Notes under the pieces: generated by a model
What the model was told of the DNA's origin: nothing
Databases searched by the model: none
The model's input: the letters and a program-made list of their open reading frames with translations, nothing else
Shown: one piece after another, positions 55,970 to 64,000 of the stretch
Layout: each line of letters starts with the position of its first letter
How positions within the stretch are numbered: the first letter of the stretch is position 1
NCBI GenBank assembly: GCA_964036195.1
Contig: OZ038456.1
Span: 22,607,792-22,671,791, forward strand
Direction: 5' to 3'
DNA: 64,000 nucleotides
From: Sphaerolaimus hirsutus
Taxonomy: Eukaryota > Nematoda > Chromadorea > Monhysterida > Sphaerolaimidae
Translations under genes and position numbers: made by a program

Positions 55970-57780
55970 TCATCGAATGCAAAGGCAGTGCTGCGTATGC
56001 AACGTAAACACAAAAGAATGCTTTAGTTAGAGCGGCGATGTACGTACTTATGTACTGAATATTCTGAGGAAAAAACAACTCCCCCCTCGAATAACTCCCC
56101 CCCTCGATTAACTCCCCCCTCAAAATATTCTGACGAAAAAATAACTCCCCCGGGGACTTATTCGAGGATTTACGGTAGTTCACTTTTTCACTTCACTCGC
56201 ACTTAATATTTTAATACCATTTTCTTGTAGATTGTTCACTCGCGCGGAAGTGGGAACTAGTTCGCGGTCGAGTTATGAAAACAATTTGAAATTTTATCAA
56301 CCAATCTTCGTGAGATTGTAGTGGTGATAAGCGAGCATTTATTTCAGCTTATTTTATGGCACCTAATTGTCTATTTCGCGGCGGAAACAAAGCGTACTTT
56401 CGTGTGTTTATGACGGGATTACTTCCGTCGCAAATTTGGACAATAAAAATGACCATTGTAATCTAGACTTTTGATCATGAATTGGATACTAGAGTTACCG
56501 TATTTCCTCGAATTACCCCCGGGGGTAAATTTTTATAGTAGAGATTTTGAGGGGGTATATCGAGGGGGGTGTTATTGATTCATGGTTACCATTTTGAGGG
56601 GGTATTCCGAGGAAATAAGGTAGTACGGAATACCGAAAATATACAACATACAGTTTGTATCATTTACATTTTATCATTTAATACAAATAACGGGGGGGGG
56701 GGTATTTCGAGTGCGGTATTTCCCCAGCTCACTCAGATCTGGGATATTTCAAGGGGGTTGGGGTTATTCGAGGATATACGGTACACGAAGTACAGAAAAA
56801 CTACAAAAGACATTTACAGTGAGGCAACAATCTTAGCGGCACTAGAAGAAGATAAATCGACTTCACGGTGATAAATTGAAAGTGACCCTTCAAATAACAG
56901 GCAAAAAGATATTTTATCGCGGAAATGAAGGGCGCTGATTCAAGGAACTGAACGGGAAGTTATTTCAAAACGATGCATTTTCTGCAAATGGAAAATATGT
57001 GGATGGAAAAAATCAACTGAGGAAATTGCACATGGGATGGCGTTTAAGAAGCTTAGAAGAGAAGTATGATATTTACACTGCGACTGGTTTTCAAAAATAG
57101 GTATATAACTACCGTATTTCCTCGAATACCCCCCTTGAATTACCCCCCCCCCCTCGAAATACCTCTAGGTGTTTTTGAGCTGGGGACACAAATACACCCC
57201 CCCTCAAAATACCCCCGTGTGGAATTATGTACATGATGAATATATTGGTCGCAGTTTGCATCGCAGCAATGGACGTTGATGTGTCCAAATATACCCTACT
57301 TGTACACGTTGATTACCTGTTTTGGGTATTTAAAAGCGTACCATTTACTATGAATTTCGTGAAAATTTCTGACGAAATAATACCCCCCTCGAAATACCCC
57401 CCTCAACATTTCCACTCTAAAAAATAAACCCCATGGGGGTTGAACAAGAAACAACATATAGCGGCTTTTTATCACATGGACGCATGCATAAATGGAAGCT
57501 TTGACATTTAAATAGCCACAAAACTACTGAAAACAAGCAACAATATCATTATCAATGATACTTGCACGCGAATTTTTTTTGTTGAAAAAAACACCTACAA
57601 AATAGAAATTCACTGCTAAAATACCTCGGCTTTTGATTTTAAAGTAAATCTGATTCGACCCAATGATTTTTCCTAAAAAAATAAGTGAAAAATCAGGTGC
57701 CTGATTAATTATGATTCAGGTTTCTTTCTTGGATGCCAGTTAATCAGAAACACATTTTATCGATAGAGGGCTGGGTATTA
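55970..57780. other. MITE-rich, no gene recognised
   Basis: Several TACCGTATTT-type copies or fragments (about 56075-56178, 56500-56625, 56695-56785, 57110-57440). Confidence 0.5.
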
Positions 57781-57783
57781 TTT

Positions 57784-57962
57784 CAGGGGGCAGCCCCGCA
57801 CCTTGTAAAATGTGAAATAAGTGCAAAATGTAAAATGTCAATTAAGATAAAAAAGATTTTAACACTCTTTTGACATTTCGCATCACACTAGACAGCTTTG
57901 TGTGACAGTTTGCGTGATTTTTGATACTTATGATGACACTTTACTGGGTGCAGGTCTGCCAC
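57784..57962 (-). mobile_element. Family A introner abutting a family B copy
   Basis: Minus orientation GTGGCAGACCTGCACCCAG to GGTGCGGGGCTGCCCCCTG. Its donor GT directly follows the CCCCAG acceptor end of the family B element on its left (minus-strand order), leaving no exon between. Confidence 0.7.
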
Positions 57963-58595
57963 CTGGGGCCAGTTCCGCAAATTGAGAAGTGGGAAATAAA
58001 ATGGCAAATGCGAAGTGAAATGAGAAGTGAATTGAGAAGGAAATTGGCAAAAGCGAAGGGAAATTACTTTTTATTTTTTTATATTTTTTACTTCGCTTTT
58101 GCCAAATTACTGGCACCAGATAACGAGAATGTGGAATGAAATATCGAATTTCTTCTAATAGAAGAGCGCTGTTCCATTTCATCGTTAACTTTTTCACCTG
58201 CCGTTCTACTGATGGCTGCCATTCTATTTTTCTGTTAGCGAACCAAAACCTGCCGTTCTATTAAATGTAGGTATGTTAGGTACCGTATTTCCTCGAAATA
58301 CCCCCCTCAAAATGGGCACTATATATTTGTGGTCCGGGAAATGCATAACAGACGTTCAAAATGTGGTTATTATTGCATTTTTCACGTTTCTCTCTCAAAA
58401 TTTCCACTCTGAAAAAATCAACCCCCTGGGGGTATTTCGAGGAAATACGGTATACTATTAGAAGAAAAACGTTTTATTTTTAACTTCGCTTTCGCCAATT
58501 TACTTGCCATATCACTTCGCTTTTGGCAATTTTCTTCTCAATTCACTTCGCATTTGACATTTTACTTATCACTTCTCATTTTGCGGAACTGGCAG
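57963..58595 (-). mobile_element. Family B introner carrying a nested MITE
   Basis: Minus orientation CTGCCAGTTCCGCAAAATG to CAATTTGCGGAACTGGCCCCAG. The donor GT is changed to CT. Repeat units AAGTGAATTGAGAAG face each other. TACCGTATTT-type elements (58143-58470) are inserted within. Confidence 0.65.
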
Positions 58596-58825
58596 CATGT
58601 AAATACAGTGATGAATAAGGCCGGCCAAAATTAATTAATTAAATTGACTGTGGCTAATTAAATTTAGGCCCTGTAATTACGCGGCAGTCCAAAAAACGAC
58701 ACATTTTATCAACAGAGGCAGACAAAATCTCATGCGAGAGTGGAGTGTGTAAGCGCAATGATGCTTTTCCATGGGCATAAATATATAAATTGGATGCAGC
58801 GCCGCGCAGCGAACAGTGCAAATTA

Positions 58826-59330
58826 GGGGTGGAAAGTGTCTTTTTCAAAGGTGCTTGGTTTGTTTCTTTTTAAAATCATTTTTAAAGTTCAAATCTGATT
58901 TTTTAAGGGCCCAAAAGTGATGTGTAAGGGTAAAAATCTGTTATATCTAATCATGATATATCTAATCCACCAAGGTATATATATATATATATAGGTATAG
59001 CTTTTTTACATGGAATGTTCATGACTTCAACAACTTTGAACTTTGATATTTCGAATAATGGTCAAAAGTTTTGACAAAAATACCATGAAACTAAAAACAC
59101 CTCTAATGACAAATCTTAAGTGAAATTTCGCACTTATAATTCCAAAAAACGCTGCAATTTGATTACAACTGGGGTCTCAACTTACCGTATTCCACGATTT
59201 CTGAAGGCAAAATTATCCCGTTCCCGCTTTCCGGCCGCTAATTTTTTGACCCCCAAATTAGGTCCCCCAATTTTATTTAAAAAACCCGGATTTTTTAAAC
59301 TCAAAATCAGTGTAAATCAAGTGCCATCCC
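58826..59330. mobile_element. hAT-like element (TAGGGGTGGAAAG ends)
   Basis: TAGGGGTGGAAAGTG to AAGTGCCATCCCTA. Target duplication not evident. A (TA)n run near 58976. Confidence 0.55.
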
Positions 59331-59353
59331 TAAGCGAGCTCACGCAATATACA

Positions 59354-59630
59354 TGACTGGTGATCTAAAAAGCGCCAGGACTATGGCAAAATGGCGGTTT
59401 TCACACCCTCGGCGCCAAGCGCCAACGGCGCCAGAGCAAAATGGTGCCAAGCGCCAGCGCCACGCATTTTGTTCCTGGCGCCGGGAAAAAAATAGCGCCA
59501 AGCGCCAAATGCGCCGTGGTGCATTTCATTGGCATGGCGCCAAGCGTTTACGGCGCCACAGCAAGATAGCGCCATGGCGCTTTTTTATTGGCGCCAGCGC
59601 CACGGCGCTTTCACACCACTTTATGGGATT
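59354..59630. mobile_element. hAT-like element with GGCGCC arms
   Basis: TGGTGATCTAAAAAGCGCC to GGCGCTTTCACACCACT, dense in GGCGCC and GCGCCA. The open frames here are repeat translations. Confidence 0.6.
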
Positions 59631-59869
59631 CATGCGTTGGCACACGCAGCGAAGCGACATGCGAAGCGATTGCAGCTGATAACTGCGCAAACACACTTCC
59701 ATGCAAATGCGGCACCTTTCATTTGGGGGCGGCGGGAAAATAACAACTGGAAAAGGGAACTGCAAGTTACTGCTGATCCATTTAAGTGTATAGAAAGGAA
59801 AAAGCAGTCGCCAATTGAAGGGTGTGCTTCTAAAAGTACCGTTCTACAAATTTTTCAGTCAAGTTCTAT

Positions 59870-59989
59870 CAGGGGACGGTCACGCACCCTGTAAAGAGTC
59901 AAATGTCAAAATAAAGAATACAACATTTTTTTGCTAAAACTTTGACACTATGCAAATATTTTACACTTTACAAAGTGAGTGACTGGCAC
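59870..59989 (-). mobile_element. Family A introner downstream of the CCDC97 stop codon
   Basis: Minus orientation GTGCCAGTCACTCACTTTG to GGGTGCGTGACCGTCCCCTG, preceded by AAG. It begins 37 bp after the CCDC97 stop and so would lie in the 3' UTR if the transcript extends this far. Confidence 0.6.
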
Positions 59990-60026
59990 CTTATCACTTA
60001 TCCAATTACTGATATTTGACCCAAAA

Positions 60027-60206
60027 TCAATCCTGATCAAACCATTCATCTTCCAAATCTCTTTGCATCGTGTCTGGCAAGTCGCCAACAAAATTCTCGT
60101 CGATAGCGCGATAATCGATGAATTCTTGATCGAGCCCCAGTAGAAATCGTTCGTGCATTGTGCGCACAAATTCCGATCTGAGTTGCGCACATTCGGCGGC
60201 GTCCGG
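60027..60206 (-). CDS. CCDC97: CCDC97 exon 7 (C-terminal domain)
   Basis: Acceptor CTTCCAATCGCAG, ends TGA. Contains LRSEFVRTMHERFLLGLDQE followed by FIDYRAIDENFVGDL, matching the REEF...MH.RFL.G.D..FDY..VD.N block of CCDC97, and ends in the acidic DLEDEWFDQD. Confidence 0.95.
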   Translation of the reverse strand, partial: PDAAECAQLRSEFVRTMHERFLLGLDQEFIDYRAIDENFVGDLPDTMQRDLEDEWFDQD

Positions 60207-62992
60207 CTGCGATTGGAAGTGTGACATTTCGCATTTCGCACTTGACAAGTTTGTGTGACATTTACAGGGTGCGGTACTTACACCAGTTGACACGTGAACT
60301 GCCGTCAACTGAAAATTACGATGTTGCAACGAGTTTCAATTAACGGGCATGTAGCAGCACTGACCAACGCTTGTCAAAAGTAAAATATACTCGACAGATA
60401 AAACACATTTAAAGTTGACATTTAAAGTACCAACTGTCAACTAAAAAACCTGTCAACTGCCCCACCCCCCTCCCACAAACCAAAAGCACGTGTTCACTGC
60501 GTCCCGGGTGGGCGGGGCATGCGTCAGCGTCCCCCTGCTCACTGTCGTCATCATGCTCGCTCATGTCATCCTCGTTTAGCTGGTCGAGGCCGCGCAGATT
60601 TGTGCTGCCTGATTGCATTGCCGCGGTGCGGCGCTCGGAAAGTTCGTGTCTGGTGTTTGGTTTGGTAGTGGTGAGTTCAGCTTTTTTGGTTTGATTGACG
60701 ATGCGGTGTGACTCATTGTTTACAGGTGAAAATTGATATTTAAAGTGGTATGTAAAGTGATATGTAAAGGTGAACAAGTGTTATGTAAAGTGGCAAAAAG
60801 TTGCAAAAAGCTCTACTAGTCCAAATGGCTTTCCCAGACTCTGTAAAATGCCATGTCAAATGCCAGCAAAAAGTCAAAACTTTTGACTCAAATGCCATGT
60901 AAACTGATCTGCCAAATGTCAAGTTTCATTTTATTTTTTTGCCCGGTTGTTTGGCATTTTACATTTTATGACTTTTGACACTTTGCATGACATTTGACAT
61001 GTCCAGGGCATTTTACATGACTCTTGAAACTTTGCATGACACTTAACATGTTACAGGATCCAGGAGTGAACCCCAACCCACCTATCATGCGTCCTATCCT
61101 GACCACTTTCGAGCGATCTCTCCACCTCCAATCTGGCGCCAATGATTTGCGCGTCGACCAACGTGAAAAGGGTCGAGCTCATGCAGCTGCCCGCGTCTAC
61201 ATTCTGGCTGGGGCAGCAATTCCGCAGGGGGATAAGTGAGGAGAAGTGTTAAGTGTTAAGTGGTGTTTTGAGTGTGAGTCAAGTGAGAAGGAGACTTTCA
61301 AAGTGAAGATGCTTGTCACTTTTCAGTTTGGTTGCCACTTCACCCGTGGTGAGAACAGTTTCCATTTATATATTTCGTTTCTTACTTATAAGTTCACTTG
61401 ACTTGACACTTACAACTTCAGTTGTCACTTAGCACTTTCCAACACTTGTCCACTTGCGGAGTTGGCACCTGGTGGACGGGTGCAGCGCGTCCGTAGCTTC
61501 TGAAATAATGTAAAGTATTTACTCGAATAATTCCCTCGGGAAATCAGTTTCGTACGAATTTTTTCGGGGGGGGGGCTATTCAAGGGGGCAGGGGAGTTTT
61601 CAAGGGGGGGGAATTTTTTTTCGTCAAAATTTTCAAGCATGTTTCTATCAATTCATTTGATGAAATATGCTTTAAAACAAAATAAAATGTATTTTTTTTC
61701 GTTCAAATTCAACGACATTTACAGATAAGTTTTATGTAATTTTTTGGATAATATGATAATAAATATATCTCAGAAAATCTCTAAAAGTAGAAAAATCTAA
61801 TTAGATCTCCCTGGAAAATCCTATAATCCCTGGAAAAGTATAAATAAATACAGAAATCTAATATTCTTCATATTTTCGATATTTCTAAATAAAAATCTCC
61901 CAGAGAATAAACACACACCTTGATCAGTCAAAAATCTCCCCACCATTTGTTCATAAAGCAGAGGCGCGCGCCGGCGCATTTCAAAATCGGAAAAATATTT
62001 CCTTTCTGCGATGAGCTTTTTGAGCGCTTCAAAACGTCGATTTTTCTGCTGCTTTTTAGAATTCAATCGCATTTGGTGGCGCGATGCAGATATGCAGGCG
62101 GGAAGAATGGAATCTAGATTTTGGCACCCTGCCAAACTGTGAGATAGTCGCTGGAGATCGTCTGGGTGGTAAAATTATTTTCAAATATAGATTAGGTACC
62201 TAACTGTGTTATTAGACGATATGATTAACTGAGATTTCGACATGACAAAAAATTTCTTGGCAAACGTATCGATATTTAGATCCGAAATTTTTGGCAATTT
62301 TTTTCAAAAAATACAAATGGACAATTCTGCATAACTCCAAATTCGATACAAAACTTCACCCACACCAAATTTCATTGGAAATCGACTTACCCGGTTCCAT
62401 ATGCAGATGATATTTCGTAATGAATTTTGTAGCATTTTGGTGAAGCTGTTCGCGCAGCAATGCGGCACGTTCATCCACCTGCAACCGAAACAAAAATGGA
62501 AAAATGGACATGGATAAAGACCCATCCGGAGTTCCAGGAAATTGTAAAAAGCCTGATAAAATTGTCAAATGTCATGTGCAATTTTTATACGTGTTTTACC
62601 GGGCATTTTATATTTTACGTTATATATCAAATTTGACAAACTTGTGGCCCATTTCAGAGTTTATAAGGTGCGGGACAGGCCTCTGGCGTCAATTTCAACC
62701 CGTCAAATGATAACTTTCCGAGAAGTTTCCAATCTCAGGAATAAAGCTTTCATATTACCGACAAAGCCATTGCTGTAACCCGAATTTGAAACTTAAAAAC
62801 CATTCGCAAAACCTCTAACAAAAATGATAAAAGGCACAAAATTAAACGAACATTCAAATCGGGTTCCCCTCTTTGCTGCGACAAAACACAAACGTCCATA
62901 TCGGCCGCCAATTTCTCAATGATCCATTCGGTATCAGATTTATGCTTGTTTTCTTCTGATGAATTTAATGTGCCAGTGGCTACCGCTTCCAT
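60027..62992 (-). CDS. CCDC97: CCDC97-like protein (DUF2052), complete 7-exon model
   Basis: Homologue of animal CCDC97, a coiled-coil protein with a conserved C-terminal domain (DUF2052). Exons on the - strand: 62992-62852, 62478-62391, 62161-61919, 61499-61469, 61207-61082, 60649-60490, 60206-60027. They total 969 nt, an unbroken frame of 322 residues plus TGA, close to the roughly 340 of the human protein. Diagnostic segments: NRRFEALKKLIAERKYFSDF followed by EMRRRAPLLYEQMVGRFLTD (family RRY..L..LI..G.YFS...MR.R.PLLYEQ..GQ.L), an acidic linker (NEDDMSEHDDDSEQGDADA), and LRSEFVRTMHERFLLGLDQE with an acidic C-terminus. Start is the ATG at 62992. Function in the family is poorly defined; a nuclear role is inferred only. 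Confidence 0.92.
60490..60649 (-). CDS. CCDC97: CCDC97 exon 6 (acidic linker)
   Basis: Acceptor AAACCAAACACCAG chosen because it alone gives phase 2 with a good tract. Donor GAACAC|GTGCTT, phase 0 out. Encodes HELSERRTAAMQSGSTNLRG followed by the acidic DDMSEHDDDSEQGDAD stretch. Confidence 0.8.
60650..61081 (-). other. CCDC97 intron 5 with a large family A copy
   Basis: Begins GTGGGTTGGGG, then a family A-like element (GTTCACTCCTGGATCCTG to ACAGAGTCTGGGAAAGCC, about 60825-61070), then a B-like GTGATATGTAAAG run up to a C/A-rich acceptor tract ending ACACCAG. Confidence 0.65.
61082..61207 (-). CDS. CCDC97: CCDC97 exon 5
   Basis: Starts right after the introner acceptor. Encodes MSSTLFTLVDAQIIGARLEV and on to SGQDRTHD, aligning with the LSNLLL..YEE..L..RL segment of CCDC97. 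Donor GATAG|GTGGGT, phase 2 in and out. Confidence 0.85.
61208..61468 (-). mobile_element. Family B introner that is exactly CCDC97 intron 4
   Basis: Minus orientation GTGCCAACTCCGCAAGTGG to CCCTGCGGAATTGCTGCCCCAG. Inverted ends, with GT and AG at the terminal bases. Flanking exons join as ACC AG|C CAG. Confidence 0.92.
61469..61499 (-). CDS. CCDC97: CCDC97 exon 4, a 31-nt mini-exon
   Basis: Between acceptor TTATTTCAG and the GTGCC donor of a family B introner. It encodes EATDALHPST plus split codons. It is required to keep frame between exon 3 (phase 1) and exon 5 (phase 2). Confidence 0.8.
61919..62161 (-). CDS. CCDC97: CCDC97 exon 3 (core motif)
   Basis: Acceptor TTTTACCACCCAG, donor GATCAAG|GTGTGT, phase 1 in and 1 out. 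Starts DDLQRLSHSLAG and contains the most conserved family block (YFSDFEMRRRAPLLYEQMVG). Confidence 0.93.
62391..62478 (-). CDS. CCDC97: CCDC97 exon 2
   Basis: Acceptor TTTCGGTTGCAG, donor GAACCGG|GTAAGT. Encodes VDERAALLREQLHQNATKFI then TKYHLHMEP, similar to the L..R...DP..FL.RFG..L.P segment of the family. Phase 0 in, 1 out. Confidence 0.88.
62852..62992 (-). CDS. CCDC97: CCDC97 exon 1
   Basis: ATG (MEAVATGTLNSSEENKHKSD) to GAT TTG AAT|GTTCGT, 47 codons, phase 0. The upstream 63000-63060 region is an ACGTT-rich repeat with no further coding sign, which supports this start. Confidence 0.8.
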
Positions 62993-63000
62993 TCGTAGTG

Positions 63001-64000
63001 ATAACGTTTTTTCAACGTTAAGTAACGTTTTGTTACGTACACGTTTTGTTTTACAGTATATTCTTGAATGAGCCTGCTGTGTTTTTGTGATGAAAAATAA
63101 ATACCACCCTTGAATAATCCCCCGGTCTGACGTAAGTTGGCATATTTTTATCACGTCATGCTCACAATTTTTTTCAATATTAACGTGTTTTAAGCAAACA
63201 AATGAAGCAAAGTTGAATAATTCTTTGCACAGATTCTTAAAAATTCGGACTAAAAATCGCTCCGACGGAAAAAAAGTCGGACATCAAAATTCACGGAGAA
63301 TATACGGAACTGTTTGCCACTTAAAACACGATATTTGGATGGATATTTGGAATTAGTTTAACCAAATTTACACGGTGGGTCCGCAAAAAGTATTTTTATT
63401 TTTTTAAATTAGGTTATTTCAAATAAAAATACAGACTTCTCTTTCGAAAAAAGACTATCACAGTATAGCAATTAGCAAAGAAACATAAATTACCCGATTA
63501 AATATTTCAAGTGCGTTGGCATGATTTTGAATAGAAGGCAATGTTTACGTGAGGTGTCTAAAAAACTAGCTTGCCATAAAACGGATTACTAGATAAACAA
63601 ACAAAGTTCCATGGCGAAAAATATAAAAAAATGACTTTCACCGGAAATACCTGAACCACCACCTAAAATCCACACAAATAAAATACACTACCGTAAGCTT
63701 CTTTTGAAACTGAATAATTAGCTTACAGTGGGACTCAATTCGAGCAAAGCCGCAGAATTCAAACATATTTATACATTTTGATCCATGAGTATGCAATACA
63801 GCATTTATTGGCGCTGCATACGCTAGTTCACTGTCTAAGTAAACTAAAAATTCGGTGAGATCGTATTTAGACTTTTGAATGGCATCTGAGTTTACTGGAA
63901 AAAAGTGTCCGTAAACTACTGTTGATCGAGATTAAAGTAACTCATTCGAGTAAACTCAAATGCGTTCCTGGCAGATTTTTGAGTTTCAAAAAAATTCACT
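63001..64000. other. Upstream flank of CCDC97, MITE remnants
   Basis: ACGTT-rich repeat (63003-63060), a TTGAATAATCCCCC MITE fragment (63063-63125), AT-rich sequence, and a GTTGACAACC-family copy (about 63815-63990). No promoter element can be assigned with confidence. Confidence 0.5.

Overview
This is an animal (metazoan) nuclear window. It is AT-rich and dense with short non-autonomous DNA transposons, with small GC-richer exons scattered between them. Two genes can be read confidently. One is a voltage-gated K+ channel on the + strand (about 12.4-18.5 kb, possibly starting near 11.6 kb). The other is a complete CCDC97/DUF2052-type gene on the - strand (60.0-63.0 kb). The species cannot be told from sequence alone. 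Both genes are animal-like in protein and intron structure. There are no rRNA, tRNA, CRISPR or prokaryotic features.

The main result is that many introns are transposon-like inverted repeats whose ends coincide with the splice sites (introner-like elements). Family A runs from GTGCCAGTCCCAGACCCTG to GGTCTGGGACTGCCCCCAG, about 165-200 bp, with a TGTCAAATGTCATGCAAAGTG-type interior. Family B runs from GTGCC..TTCCGCAAGTG to CACTTGCGGAATTGG.CCCAG, about 225-350 bp. In the K+ channel, introns 16130-16321 and 18282-18476 are exactly family A, 15047-15292 is exactly family B, and 16407-16752 is an eroded family B copy. In CCDC97, intron 61208-61468 is exactly family B. Reading frame is kept across every one of these junctions. 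Further copies on both strands sit between short open exon-like stretches, which suggests other genes of unknown function (near 0.2-0.5 kb -, 5.5-5.8 kb -, 21.2 kb -, 29.0-31.8 kb +).

Layout. 0-10 kb: a possible gene 3' end (-), a 2.1-kb nested fold-back, TACCGTATTT-ended MITEs and a hAT-type element. 10-18.6 kb: a hAT-type element enclosing a family A copy, a TA-flanked MITE, then the K+ channel. 18.6-28.8 kb: MITEs, large palindromes, an Ala/Asn-rich exon (-) and a 200-N gap. 28.8-31.9 kb: a candidate orphan gene (+). 32-59 kb: mostly repeats with a few isolated exon-like GC islands. 60-63 kb: CCDC97. 63-64 kb: MITE remnants.

A second layer is a large set of hAT-type elements with CAGGG/TAGGG-like ends, many with perfect 8-bp target duplications. 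The arms of many of them are short-period tandem repeats (GGCGCC, CACCGGTGCC, TCGGGTA, GGGACC, AAACGTTTT, AAGCGCTTT) that differ between families but stay matched between the two ends of one element.
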